Source: Bacillus marasmi (lineage in GTDB: Bacteria; Bacillota; Bacilli; Bacillales; Cytobacillaceae). Taken from it: a stretch of DNA of 64,000 bases. Location: the NCBI RefSeq assembly GCF_902168435.1, contig NZ_LR656177.1, positions 1-64,000 on the forward strand. Direction: 5' to 3'. Shown piece after piece: positions 19,115-28,092 of this stretch (position 1 is its first letter; every line of letters starts with the position of its first letter). The translations under genes were made by a program, and so were the position numbers. The notes beneath the pieces are model-generated. The model was given only the letters and a program-made list of their open reading frames with translations, was not told the DNA's origin and ran no database searches.

Positions 19115-19735
19115 ATGAGGGATAGTCATCAATATTTATTTATTGATTTTGAATTTACAATGCCTGAAAGAAGTGAAAGATTTCGTGGTTTTTTTCCAGA
19201 AATTATTGAGGCAGGGATTGTTTCAGTAAATGGTGATCAAATTAATGAACAATTTTCCTCATTTGTTACTCCTGTCCGTTTTCCTATATTAAGCGAGCGC
19301 TGTAAATCTTTCCTTCACATTTCACAAAAGCAGGTTGATCAAGGGATATCTTTTAAGGATCTGGTCAAAAAGATGCATGACTTAAACGGAATCTTTCCAA
19401 CGACCATCATCACATGGGGAAATATGGATATGAGAGTGCTTCGTCAAAACTGTCAGCGTAATGATGTGCCATTTCCTTTCAATGGGAAAGAAATTGATCT
19501 ATCGATGGAATATAAACGATTCTTCGGCGATCAAAATCAAACCGGGTTATGGAAGGCAGTCCAGGAATACGGCAAAGAAGGAACCGGAAAACACCATCGG
19601 GCTCTAGACGATGCATTGACAACTTATAATATTTTCAAGCTTGTTGAAAAGGATAAAAAGTACTTAGAAAGACCAAAGCCACCAACTATTGGTGACCGCG
19701 TCGATTTTTCGCAGCTATTTAATAAATTCGCATGA
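19115..19735 (+). CDS. kapD: KapD, DEDD-type 3'-5' exonuclease, KinA-pathway inhibitor
   Basis: The 206-residue protein is a DEDDh exonuclease: FIDFEFTMPE at residue 9 (first Asp/Glu pair), TWGNMDMRVLRQN near residue 113 and HHRALDDALTT near residue 163. In B. subtilis KapD inhibits the KinA route to sporulation. The start is the ATG at 19115 with GCAGGTGA upstream; an in-frame ATG at 19091 has no such site. A terminator follows at 19736-19770. Confidence 0.92.
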   Translation: MRDSHQYLFIDFEFTMPERSERFRGFFPEIIEAGIVSVNGDQINEQFSSFVTPVRFPILSERCKSFLHISQKQVDQGISFKDLVKKMHDLNGIFPTTIITWGNMDMRVLRQNCQRNDVPFPFNGKEIDLSMEYKRFFGDQNQTGLWKAVQEYGKEGTGKHHRALDDALTTYNIFKLVEKDKKYLERPKPPTIGDRVDFSQLFNKFA

Positions 19736-19770
19736 AAAGCCAAATCAATTTAAACTGATTTGGCTTTTCA
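19736..19770 (+). terminator. Terminator of kapD
   Basis: AAGCCAAATCA and TGATTTGGCTT form an 11-bp perfect stem around ATTTAAAC, followed by TT and T-rich sequence. Confidence 0.85.
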
Positions 19771-19784
19771 TTTTGATATTTAAC

Positions 19785-20290
19785 GGTCCAATGGAACAAA
19801 ACACCGCTCAAAAACCATCGAAGTGTCCCATAGAGAGGCTCTATGGAACAAAAACCAGCTAAAAAACCACCGAAGTGTCTCATAGAGAGGTCCAATGGAA
19901 CAAAAGTCGGCTAAAAAACCCCTGAAGTGTCTCATAGAGAGGTCCAATGGAACAAAAGTCGGCTAAAAAACCCCTGAAGTGTCTCATAGAGAGGTCCAAT
20001 GGAACAAAAGTCGGCTTAAAAACCATCGAAGTGTCCCATAGAGAGGTCCAATGGAACAAAAGTCGGCTAAAAAACCCCTGAAGTGTCTCATAGAGAGGTC
20101 CAATGGAACAAAAGTCAGCTAAAAAACCCCTGAAGTGTCTCATAGAGAGGTCCTATGGGACAAAACACGGCTTAAAAACCATCAAAGTGTCTCATAGAGA
20201 GGTCCAATGGAACAAAAGTCGGCTTAAAAACCATCAAAGTGTCTCATAGAGAGGTCCAATGGAACAAAAGTCGGCTTAAAATGATCTTCA
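19785..20290. repeat. Tandem array of 52-bp hairpin units (family B)
   Basis: Ten units recur at exactly 52 bp (GGTCCAATGGAACA-type core at 19785, 19837, 19889 and so on to 20253). Hairpin arms are seen best as CCATAGAG with CTCTATGG in the 19837 unit and as TCATAG with CTATG at 20149; other units have lost pairs. The array lies between convergent kapD and kapB. An open frame on the minus strand is an artefact of the repeat. Confidence 0.93.
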
Positions 20291-20339
20291 ATCCAAAAAG
20301 GAATTCCAGTAATCACCAAAAACCACATAGTAGCAAATA

Positions 20340-20720
20340 TTATTTAAAATATTCCCCTTCTAATTCCTCAACTAGTTTTAAGCTTTGCTCGGCCCATGGG
20401 GTAGCCATTTCCGTTAATTCCTGTTTCATCTTGGCAATTGCTTCTTTCAAAGACTCAACATATTCGGGAATTTCAGCATCATAAAGCTTTACCATTTGTT
20501 TTGGAACATTGGCCTGTTCACGGTGTGCAAGGGCGCGACGTTGGTGGAAAAAGCCGACATCAGCATCCTTTGGATTGTGCAAGTCCCCCTGCATCGGGTG
20601 CTTTAAAACGGCGAGCATCCGAACTAAATAGGCTTGAGGTCTAATATCGGTAATTTCACCTATGTATTTTCCAGTTTTATATATGGCAGTTACGTGATCG
20701 CCAACCTTTAATTCACTCAT
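20340..20720 (-). CDS. kapB: KapB, kinase-associated protein of the KinB pathway
   Basis: The 126-residue product matches KapB, required for KinB to feed the sporulation phosphorelay in B. subtilis. The start [17 protein letters not shown] has AGGAGGAG just upstream; the longer frame to 20759 is unlikely. An SH3-like N-terminal fold fits the sequence. Although named a lipoprotein in the literature, this copy shows no signal peptide or lipobox, so a cytoplasmic location is more likely. Confidence 0.88.
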   Translation of the reverse strand: MSELKVGDHVTAIYKTGKYIGEITDIRPQAYLVRMLAVLKHPMQGDLHNPKDADVGFFHQRRALAHREQANVPKQMVKLYDAEIPEYVESLKEAIAKMKQELTEMATPWAEQSLKLVEELEGEYFK

Positions 20721-20805
20721 TATAACTCCTCCTAACTTGAAATTGGATTCCATATTCATTATGGTTATAATATTAAAAACAAATCAACTTTTAAAAGGAG
20801 AAAAT

Positions 20806-21540
20806 ATGAAAATCAGAGTATTATTCCTTGTCACAACGCTTATATTTCTTTTAGCAGCATGTGGAACAAACAATGATAATGCCGACACCAATGATACACA
20901 AAACGGCAACGAAGCGACAGACTCCACCAAAGACCAGGAGCAGGATGAAAATCGCGAATATCCGCAGCTTTCCAGTGAAGTGGGCGAAGACGAAGTACTC
21001 GTTGAAATGGAAACAACAATGGGTATGATAAAAATCAAGCTATTCCCTAAATATGCCCCAAAAACGGTCGAGAATTTCATCAAGCATAGTAAAGATGGTT
21101 ATTATGATGGAGTCATCTTTCACCGCGTCATTAACGATTTTATGATTCAAGGTGGAGATCCGACTGGTACCGGACGTGGCGGTGAAAGTATTTATGGTGA
21201 TAAATTTGAAGATGAATTTTCTGAAAGTCTATACAATATTCGCGGTGCGCTTTCAATGGCAAATGCCGGTGCGGATACAAATGCAAGCCAATTTTTCATA
21301 GTCCAAAATGCAAAATTAGATAAAGATTCAGAGGAATACATTGAATCAAATGACTATCCAAACGAGATTCGCGACGCTTATCAAAAGGGCGGCACCCCTT
21401 GGCTTGATTTTAAACATACCGTGTTTGGACAAGTCATTCAGGGCATGGATGTAGTCGATAAAATCGCCAATGTAAAGACAGGTGCACAGGATAAGCCAGT
21501 AGAGGAAGTATCAATTAAAAAAATTACTGTTAAAGAATAA
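20806..21540 (+). CDS. Lipoprotein cyclophilin-type peptidyl-prolyl isomerase
   Basis: The 244-residue protein begins with a lipoprotein signal ending in the lipobox LLAAC (Cys20). An Asn/Asp/Thr/Glu-rich linker follows to about residue 60, then a cyclophilin domain. Family residues are visible in [20 protein letters not shown] and [18 protein letters not shown]. It should fold secreted proteins at the outer face of the membrane. The start is the ATG at 20806 with AAAAGGAG upstream; the 20737 start precedes this site and would bury the signal. It is divergent from kapB by 85 bp. Confidence 0.92.
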   Translation: MKIRVLFLVTTLIFLLAACGTNNDNADTNDTQNGNEATDSTKDQEQDENREYPQLSSEVGEDEVLVEMETTMGMIKIKLFPKYAPKTVENFIKHSKDGYYDGVIFHRVINDFMIQGGDPTGTGRGGESIYGDKFEDEFSESLYNIRGALSMANAGADTNASQFFIVQNAKLDKDSEEYIESNDYPNEIRDAYQKGGTPWLDFKHTVFGQVIQGMDVVDKIANVKTGAQDKPVEEVSIKKITVKE

Positions 21541-21689
21541 TCATCCGGAGCTTCAGATCGATTGGATTTCAATAGTATCACTATTGAAATGTTGTTAACC
21601 AAACATATTGGTTGACGAAGTTTGATGAGTCCTTGCTATAATAGGACAAGGGGAACCTGCCTTTCATTAACGGCAGAAGGGGGAAAAAC

Positions 21690-21896
21690 ATGTTTGAGCA
21701 GTATGTGTTAGCGCTATTTCTTTACTTTCCGGAGGATAAATCGGAATATATTCCGGCAGCGATTTCGGGTACTATTTTCTTAATTGCGGCAATCTTCACG
21801 ATGCGCTTTATTATTAAAGTTTCGAAAAAGCAAGAAGAAAAAGCCAAAAAGTTAGAAGAACAAATTGACCAACAAACGATGACAAAAGGGAGCTAA
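21690..21896 (+). CDS. Small single-pass membrane protein, unknown function
   Basis: I do not recognise this 68-residue protein. It has one clear membrane segment (AAISGTIFLIAAIFTMRFII, about residues 23-42) followed by a charged helical tail (KKQEEKAKKLEEQIDQQ) with coiled-coil character. GAAGGGGGA precedes the ATG and a terminator follows at 21886-21916, so it is a single-gene unit. The promoter region is 150 bp. Nothing ties it to a pathway. Confidence 0.65.
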   Translation: MFEQYVLALFLYFPEDKSEYIPAAISGTIFLIAAIFTMRFIIKVSKKQEEKAKKLEEQIDQQTMTKGS

Positions 21897-21916
21897 TAAG
21901 CTTCCTTTTTTTTGTT
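21886..21916 (+). terminator. Terminator of the small membrane protein gene
   Basis: AAAAGGGAGCT and AGCTTCCTTTTTT pair around AATA, overlapping the last codons, with a long T-run. Confidence 0.8.
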
Positions 21917-21978
21917 ATATAAACCAACCTCTTTTAAGGAATAATAAACCGTAAATTCCGATTCGGGAGGTTTCCAAA

Positions 21979-22515
21979 ATGGGGAAGAATCAATTTCGCT
22001 TTTTCCTAGCGCTGGTGTTTCTATTTTTAATTATGGCTGGCTGTCACAAGGAAAACCCAACAAAGCTTGATGTAATTCTGGTCGATAGTGAAAATAAATC
22101 AATTGGCAAAATTCAACTTCAGGAGCAAGCAAGTGGAGTTAAACTGACTCTCGACTTAAAGGGATTACCGCCGGGAGTGCACGGGCTTCATATTCACGAT
22201 AAAGGGGACTGTAACCCACCACAATTTAAATCAGCTGGGCAGCATTTAAATCCCGGAAAGCAAAAGCATGGTTTATTACATCCAAAGGGAGCACATACAG
22301 GCGACTTGCCTAATATCATCGTCGGGGAAGATGGGAAAGTAAAAGGAGAGATTATGGCAGCGAAGGCCACGCTCCTCGAAGGTCGAAATTCCCTGTTTAC
22401 AAAAGACGGAACAACAATTGTTATTACTGATGAAAAAGATGATGGCATGACCCAGCCAGACGGAGATTCAGGTGAGCGAATTGCCTGTGGAAGAATTTCA
22501 AAGGACAAAAAATAA
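21979..22515 (+). CDS. yojM: Cu,Zn superoxide dismutase-like lipoprotein (YojM-type)
   Basis: The 178-residue protein has a lipobox (LIMAGC, Cys22) and a SodC domain. Zinc ligands are all present: His89, His97, His106 and Asp109. Of the copper ligands, His71 and His73 (HGLHIH) and bridging His89 are present, but the fourth His, expected in the segment IVITDEKDD, is Thr150. The disulfide pair Cys78-Cys170 and the active-site Arg167 remain. B. subtilis YojM is likewise a SodC paralogue with incomplete copper ligands. Activity as a dismutase is therefore doubtful; it acts outside the membrane. Confidence 0.87.
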   Translation: MGKNQFRFFLALVFLFLIMAGCHKENPTKLDVILVDSENKSIGKIQLQEQASGVKLTLDLKGLPPGVHGLHIHDKGDCNPPQFKSAGQHLNPGKQKHGLLHPKGAHTGDLPNIIVGEDGKVKGEIMAAKATLLEGRNSLFTKDGTTIVITDEKDDGMTQPDGDSGERIACGRISKDKK

Positions 22516-22521
22516 TGAAAA

Positions 22522-22560
22522 TAGCGAGTGAGGGTTATCGAAACCTTCACTCGTTTTTTT
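22522..22560 (+). terminator. Terminator of the SodC-like gene
   Basis: GCGAGTGAGGGTT and AACCTTCACTCG pair around ATCG-type loop, followed by T-run. Confidence 0.85.
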
Positions 22561-22654
22561 ATGTGTTTCTATAAATTCTATTTTGGACGGAATTGAACAT
22601 ATAAACACCTTATGATTAAGAAGAATGAACACACGTCACACAATAAAATGATTA

Positions 22655-23335
22655 CGTAAACGAGCTCTATGTGCCCGAACTGAAGCTTCAAACCAAAAAA
22701 CGGTCACGTAAACGAGCTCTATGTGCCCAAACCGAAGCTTCAAAGCAAAAAACGGTACGTAAACGAGCTCTATGTGCCCAAACTGATGCACCAAACACAA
22801 AAACGGTCACATAGACGAGCTCTACGTGCCCGAACCGAAGCTTCAAACACCAAAATGGTCACGTAAACGAACTCTACGTGCCCAAAGCGAAGCACCAAAT
22901 CAAAAAATGGTCACATAAACGAGCTCTATGTGCCCAAACTGATGCACCAAACACAAAAACGGTCACATAGACGAGCACTACGTGCCCAAAGCGAAGCACC
23001 AAACACCAAAATGGTCACATAAACGAGCTCTACGTGCCCAAACCGAAGCTTCAAACACCAAAATGGTCACGTAAACGAACTCTACGTGCCCAAAGCGAAG
23101 CACCAAACATCAAAACGGTCACATAGACGAGCTCTACGTGCCCAAAGCGAAGCACCAAACACCAAAATGGTCACATAAACGAGCTCTACGTGCCCAAACC
23201 GAAGCTTCAAACACCAAAATGGTCACGTAAACGAACTCTACGTGCCCAAAGCGAAGCACCAAACATCAAAACGGTCACATAGACGAGCTCTACGTGCCCA
23301 AACTGAAGCTTCAAACCAAAAAACGGGAACATAAA
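22655..23335. repeat. Tandem array of 52-bp hairpin units (family A, copy 2)
   Basis: Thirteen units recur every 52 bp (GTGCCC at 22671 to 23294; one is 51 bp). Arms GGTCACGTA and TACGTGCCC fold around a short loop carrying ACGAGCTC. Three units at about 22982-23137 are repeated exactly at 23138-23293, a 156-bp duplication, so expansion of the array was recent. Same family as 125-510. The array lies between convergent yojM and patB, directly followed by family C. Confidence 0.94.
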
Positions 23336-23690
23336 GAATTGCATGAACGCCCCATGAGTTCAAAACTCCACAAAAATTGACAAGCAGTGAACTCATGAGC
23401 GCCCCATGAGTTCATAACACCATCAAAAATGACAAGAAGTGAACGCATGAGAGCCCCATGAGTTCATAACACCATCAAAAATGACAAGAAGTGAACGCAT
23501 GAGAGCCCCATGAGTTCATAACACTATCAAAAATGACAAGAAGTGAACGCATGAGCACTTCATGAGTTCAATCCTCAATCAAAAATGACAAGAAGTAAAC
23601 GCATGAGCACCCCATGAGTTCAAAACTCCATCAAAATTATAAAGAAATGAACGCATGAGCCGCTGCACTATGAGTTCACTAATCCGCATA
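23336..23690. repeat. Tandem array of 52-bp hairpin units (family C)
   Basis: Seven units recur at 52 bp (CCCCATGAGTTCA at 23350, 23402, 23454, 23506 and diverged copies after). TGAACGCATG and CATGAGTTCA match at 9 of 10 positions as hairpin arms with a loop of about 7 nt. It abuts family A in the same yojM/patB convergent gap yet shares no sequence with it. Confidence 0.92.
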
Positions 23691-23714
23691 CGAACTAATT
23701 TCCCAAACCAAAAA

Positions 23715-24884
23715 TCACTCAAACGACATCTGCAACCGCTTCAAGCCTTCCAACAGAATTTCTTGAGGGCAGGCAAGATTCATCCGCACGAAGCCTTCGC
23801 CGCCAGGGCCATATTTCGGACCCGGTTCAAGTGCTAACTTTCCAACATTCAACAGACGATCTTTGATTTCCTGGTCAGACAATCCTAGGCCTCGGCAATC
23901 AATCCAAAGCAAATACGTCCCTTCAGGATTCACAACAGAGATTTGCGGGATTTTTTCAGCAATAAACCGTTTGGCAATCGCAATATTCTCAGCCAAATAC
24001 TCAAGCAGTTCTTCGAGCCACTCTTCGCCATAGCGATAGGCAGCCTCCATGCCAACAATCCCAAACACATTCAGAGAAAAGGCACCTTGAGAATGCATCA
24101 CTTCACCAATAGCATTACGCCATTTCGGATTGGGTGTTACTAGAGCACTTGCTTGAAGCCCCGCGATATTAAAGGTTTTAGTCGGAGCAATAAGCGTAAT
24201 GACTTGCTGCTCAAGTTCCTTGCTCAATGAAGCGACTGGGATATGACGGGCAGGCTTAAAGACTAAGTCGGAATGAATTTCGTCTGCTAAAATAACGCAG
24301 TTATATTTTACGCAAAGCTCACCCATTTTCAGTAGTTCTGCTTCACTCCAAACACGACCACCTGGATTGTGTGGGTTGCACAACAAAAAGAGCTTTACCC
24401 CTTCCTGTAACCGTTCCTCAAAATCTGCAAAATCAATCTCGTAGCTTTGATCCTTAAGGACTAGTTGTGAATTTACGACCTCACGATTATTGCGTTTAAC
24501 CATATCAAAAAATGGTGTATAGACTGGTGATTGAACCATCACTTTGTCACCGGGCTCAGTTAATGCTCTAATGACAATGCTGATGGATGGGACAACACCA
24601 GATGAATATTGGAGCCACGACGGATTAATCTTCCATTGATGACGGCGCTCAAGCCATTTCGCGATAGCCTCACCTGTTGAAGGAGGAATAAATGTATAGC
24701 CAAAAATGCCGTGTTCCATTCTGTTTTTGATGGCCTCAGTCACCTTAGTAGGTGGCTGAAAATCCATATCGGCGACCCACATCGGCAGTAATTCGTCTTT
24801 GCCGTATACGAGCTTGGTCATTTCCCATTTTACCGATGCAGTATTGCTTCTATCGAAAACTTGATTAAATTCACTTGCAGCCAC
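23715..24884 (-). CDS. patB: Cystathionine/cysteine-S-conjugate beta-lyase PatB (MalY/PatB family)
   Basis: The 389-residue PLP enzyme is of the class-II aminotransferase-like MalY/PatB type. The PLP lysine is Lys236 in APTKTFNIAGLQ, with NPHNPGGRVW and ADEIHSDLVF before it. It cleaves cystathionine or cysteine conjugates to a thiol, pyruvate and ammonia. The start is a GTG at 24884 preceded by AAGGTGGTGGAG; the ATG two bases away is out of frame. It lies 71 bp after yugF on the same strand, as in B. subtilis. Confidence 0.92.
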   Translation of the reverse strand: MAASEFNQVFDRSNTASVKWEMTKLVYGKDELLPMWVADMDFQPPTKVTEAIKNRMEHGIFGYTFIPPSTGEAIAKWLERRHQWKINPSWLQYSSGVVPSISIVIRALTEPGDKVMVQSPVYTPFFDMVKRNNREVVNSQLVLKDQSYEIDFADFEERLQEGVKLFLLCNPHNPGGRVWSEAELLKMGELCVKYNCVILADEIHSDLVFKPARHIPVASLSKELEQQVITLIAPTKTFNIAGLQASALVTPNPKWRNAIGEVMHSQGAFSLNVFGIVGMEAAYRYGEEWLEELLEYLAENIAIAKRFIAEKIPQISVVNPEGTYLLWIDCRGLGLSDQEIKDRLLNVGKLALEPGPKYGPGGEGFVRMNLACPQEILLEGLKRLQMSFE

Positions 24885-24955
24885 ATCTCCACCACCTTAG
24901 CTGAATTAATATAAAACATATAATCATATTAAAGGAAACGAACAAAATTTGCCCA

Positions 24956-25777
24956 CTAAGAGCTTTTATTTAGGAAATCCTTAATATGATTGTAAACAAG
25001 GTCTGGCTTTTCTTCTGGAACCAAATGGCCTGTTTCGGCGAGAACGATTAGCTCTGAGTTGGTTAAGTCCTGATGAAGGCGACGTCCGACTGAAACAGGA
25101 ACAACTCGATCATGCTCGCCCCAAATTAACAGACTGTCCGTGGTGATTTTTGCTAAAATTTCACTTGATAGTTCCTCTTCGCGGTCCCTGACGAGCTTCG
25201 TTAAGCCGCGGAAAATATCTTCATTTAAAAATGGTTCCATATATCCATTCATCATTTCTTCATTAATCATATTTTGATTGTAAACAACATTTTGTAGGTT
25301 ATTTAATAATCCTGATTTAGCTAACCATCTTTTGACGATGATCGGAAAAAACGGGAGATAGCTTGAATACCTGATTGCGCGATGGGCGGGCTTTAAATAG
25401 CTTGAACTCCCTAGTAGAACCAGGCTTTCGATGAAATCAGGTCGTTGATACGCCATATGTAAGCTAATTTGTCCGCCCATTGAATGTCCGACTAAAATCA
25501 CCTGGTCAAGCTTAAGGATATTCAATAAGTTTATGAACGTGCTCGCGATATTTTCATATGTATAAATAAACTTTTTTGTTTTTCCGCTTTTTCCGAACGG
25601 TGGGAAATCGACAAGCAATACATTGTAATCTTGATTCAGAAAGGGCGTAAGTCGTCTAAAGCTAAAGGATGATGACAGAAACCCGTGAATGAGGACCATC
25701 GTTTTTTGGGCTGAAGCGCTTTGATGAAATTCATAATAAACATTGATACCATTCACTTCTTTCACATCTACTACCAT
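24956..25777 (-). CDS. yugF: YugF, alpha/beta hydrolase
   Basis: The 273-residue protein is an alpha/beta hydrolase with oxyanion segment VLIHGFLSS, nucleophile elbow LVGHSMGGQ (Ser near residue 104), acid in LLIWGEHDRVVP and the His in AETGHLVPEE near the C terminus, so the catalytic triad is complete. The ATG at 25777 was chosen because GAGGG lies nine bases before it; a GTG five codons upstream sits against that site. The substrate is unknown. Confidence 0.88.
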   Translation of the reverse strand: MVVDVKEVNGINVYYEFHQSASAQKTMVLIHGFLSSSFSFRRLTPFLNQDYNVLLVDFPPFGKSGKTKKFIYTYENIASTFINLLNILKLDQVILVGHSMGGQISLHMAYQRPDFIESLVLLGSSSYLKPAHRAIRYSSYLPFFPIIVKRWLAKSGLLNNLQNVVYNQNMINEEMMNGYMEPFLNEDIFRGLTKLVRDREEELSSEILAKITTDSLLIWGEHDRVVPVSVGRRLHQDLTNSELIVLAETGHLVPEEKPDLVYNHIKDFLNKSS

Positions 25778-25942
25778 CCGATAATCCCTCACTTATGAAT
25801 TAATCCAACTTACCGAGTTTTATTTTTACCTATTTTAAAATTATTCACACATCTGTGTGCTAATTTTGGTAAAATTAAAAAATGAACTTACTATTCTAAA
25901 AACAAAAAAGTATTTTACATTTTAATCTAAGGAGGGAGTTTC

Positions 25943-26443
25943 ATGCAGCTAAACGAACATGAACTCGAGGTGCTTGAAATTCTAGAAAAGGATGATCGAA
26001 TTTCTGCTTCTGATCTAGCAAAAATGGTAGGAGTTGAAGTGGAAGAGGTTTTGCAAATCATCCAAAAGCTGCAGGACGATAATATTCTTGTTCGCCATAC
26101 AGCGATTATTGATTGGTCAAAGGTTGAAGGACATGAGGGTGTAACTGCGATGATTGATGTCAAGGTAACACCAAAACGCGGTGTCGGTTTTGATGAAATC
26201 GCTGAAAGAATTTATCGATTTAAAGAGGTTAAGTCCCTCTATTTAATGTCAGGTGCTTATGATTTATCTGTGATTATCGAAGGAAAATCAATGAATGATA
26301 TCGCAAGGTTTGTTTCACAGAAACTGTCCACATTGGATTCTGTACTATCAACGACTACTCACTTTATTTTAAAGAAATACAAACATGACGGAACGATTTT
26401 TGAACAAACCGATGATGATAAGCGGATCGTGGTGTCACCGTAA
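25943..26443 (+). CDS. alaR: AlaR, Lrp/AsnC-family regulator
   Basis: The 166-residue regulator has an N-terminal winged helix (LEVLEILEKDDRISASDLAKMVG) and a C-terminal RAM ligand-binding domain (VKVTPKRGVGFDEIAERIYRF-type, then YDLSVIIEG). In B. subtilis the YugG homologue controls alanine transamination with YugH. AAGGAGGGA precedes the ATG. Its stop codon shares one base with the alaT start, so the two are co-transcribed and probably co-translated. Confidence 0.9.
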   Translation: MQLNEHELEVLEILEKDDRISASDLAKMVGVEVEEVLQIIQKLQDDNILVRHTAIIDWSKVEGHEGVTAMIDVKVTPKRGVGFDEIAERIYRFKEVKSLYLMSGAYDLSVIIEGKSMNDIARFVSQKLSTLDSVLSTTTHFILKKYKHDGTIFEQTDDDKRIVVSP

Positions 26444-27624
26444 TGAAAAAGTCAAATTCTTATATTGCAAAAAACGTTGAAAATATGAAACCCTCTGGGA
26501 TTCGTCGCTTTTTCGATTTAGCTGCCGGAATGGAAGGGGTTGTGTCACTAGGTGTTGGTGAACCAGACTTCGTTACACCATGGTCCGTTCGGGAAGCAGC
26601 GATTCTATCACTTGAAAAGGGTTTTACTTCCTATACAGCAAATGCTGGTTTGCTTGAACTAAGACAACGCATTTCAAAGTATATGAATGATCAATTTCAT
26701 GTAAAATACAAGCCTGAATCAGAAATTGTTGTGACAGTAGGGGCAAGCCAGGCCATTGATATTGCTTTACGCGCCATTCTTGACCAAGGTGACGAGGTAA
26801 TTGTTGTTGAACCTTGCTTCGTTTCCTATACTCCACTAGTCGAATTAGCAGGTGGTAAGGCTGTTACGGTTCAAGCGTTAAAGGAAAATGACTTCAAAAT
26901 CCAAGCAGCACAGCTTGAAGAAGTTGTATCTTATAAAACAAAAGCACTATTCATCTGTTCACCAAATAATCCGACAGGAACGATGCTAAATCGTGAAGAC
27001 CTAGAGGAGATTGCACTATTTGCTCAAAAGCATGACTTATTAGTGATTACTGATGAAATTTATGCAGAGCTTGTTTACGATGAACAGTACACAAGTATTG
27101 CGGCAATTTCCGATATGTGGGAAAGAACCATTTTAATTTCTGGATTTTCTAAAGGGTTTGCGATGACAGGCTGGAGATTAGGGTTTGTTTGTGCGCCAGA
27201 GGAAATTTCGCAAGCGATGCTAAAGATTCACCAATATGCGATGATGTGTGCTTCAACTATGGCTCAATATGCAGCGGTTGAAGCGTTGAAGACGGGTGAA
27301 TCAGATGTGATTGAAATGAGAAAAAGTTATCGTCGCCGTCGTAATTATATTGTGCAATCCTTTAATGAGATGGGCTTAACTTGTCACATCCCAGGAGGGG
27401 CATTTTATGCGTTTCCGTCCATCGCCAGTACGGGAATGACTTCACAGGAATTTGCTGAAAGGCTGCTTGCTGAGGAAAAGGTTGCAGTTGTACCAGGTGA
27501 TGTATTTGGAGCAAGTGGTGAAGGACATATTCGCTGCTCGTATGCAACATCAATGGAACAGCTTCAAGAAGCAGTGCTTCGAATTAAACGATTTATTTCG
27601 AATAAAGTGCAAGTTAAGAACTAG
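26443..27624 (+). CDS. alaT: AlaT, alanine-type aminotransferase
   Basis: The 393-residue class I aminotransferase has CSPNNPTGTML, TDEIYAELVYD and the PLP lysine Lys237 in SGFSKGFAMTGWRLGF. B. subtilis YugH (AlaT) makes alanine from pyruvate and glutamate. The ATG overlaps the alaR stop by one base. A hairpin terminator follows at 27647-27697. Confidence 0.92.
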   Translation: MKKSNSYIAKNVENMKPSGIRRFFDLAAGMEGVVSLGVGEPDFVTPWSVREAAILSLEKGFTSYTANAGLLELRQRISKYMNDQFHVKYKPESEIVVTVGASQAIDIALRAILDQGDEVIVVEPCFVSYTPLVELAGGKAVTVQALKENDFKIQAAQLEEVVSYKTKALFICSPNNPTGTMLNREDLEEIALFAQKHDLLVITDEIYAELVYDEQYTSIAAISDMWERTILISGFSKGFAMTGWRLGFVCAPEEISQAMLKIHQYAMMCASTMAQYAAVEALKTGESDVIEMRKSYRRRRNYIVQSFNEMGLTCHIPGGAFYAFPSIASTGMTSQEFAERLLAEEKVAVVPGDVFGASGEGHIRCSYATSMEQLQEAVLRIKRFISNKVQVKN

Positions 27625-27646
27625 CATTTATTGACTAGTTCTAGGG

Positions 27647-27698
27647 CAAGCGGCTAGTGGCAAAGGGATTGTCCCTAAACTAGCCGCTTGAGCTTTTT
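27647..27698 (+). terminator. Terminator of alaR-alaT
   Basis: CAAGCGGCTAGT and ACTAGCCGCTTG form a 12-bp perfect stem, with AGGGATTGTCCCT as an inner hairpin, followed by a T-run. Confidence 0.88.
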
Positions 27699-27729
27699 TC
27701 GGTCATCACTAAATGTTGGTTGTGCTGCG

Positions 27730-27925
27730 TTTGAAAATAAGCGGAGGAATTCCGGTTATTTTGGAGAAAACCTAATTTTATTAGTAAATAAGGGAAGTAT
27801 TTCCGCTTATTTCAATAAAATCATGGGATTTAGGCTGTTTTTGAGCAATTAAGCGGAAAATCTCCACTTATTTTTGCTATAAAATATACAATATGAAAAT
27901 TAAGCGGAAATTCTACTCCTATTCC
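27730..27925. repeat. Short array of 51-60-bp hairpin units (family E, copy 1)
   Basis: Four diverged units carry AATAAGCGGA followed by TCCGCTTATT (starts near 27736, 27787, 27847 and 27899). The arms fold to an 8-10-bp hairpin. The same family recurs at 56960-57165. It lies between convergent alaT and the XRE gene, in a 468-bp gap that also holds the two terminators listed. Confidence 0.78.
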
Positions 27926-27948
27926 ATCTAATGCCTAAATGAAATCAT

Positions 27949-27985
27949 AAAAAAAGGAGGCGGACTCAGGTGGAGTCTGCCTCAA
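27949..27985 (-). terminator. Terminator for the XRE regulator gene
   Basis: GAGGCGGACTC and GAGTCTGCCTC pair around AGGTG; on the minus strand the stem is followed by CTTTTTTT. It lies about 110 bp past the stop codon. Confidence 0.75.
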
Positions 27986-28092
27986 ATCAAAAAGGGGGGA
28001 ATACTAGAAAGCCTTATGATATAAGGATTTCCGGTTTTTCCCTTTTTATTCATGTATTTAGAAAATTTTCTCATTTAATAATAATATAGCTA

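Noticed and set aside
19880-20143. Open frame over the family B array
   Set aside because: It is a read-through of ten 52-bp units with no ribosome site and shifts along the array.
22655-23690. CRISPR array
   Set aside because: The whole 52-bp unit is conserved rather than repeat plus unique spacers, no cas gene is present, and hairpin pairing is internal to the unit.
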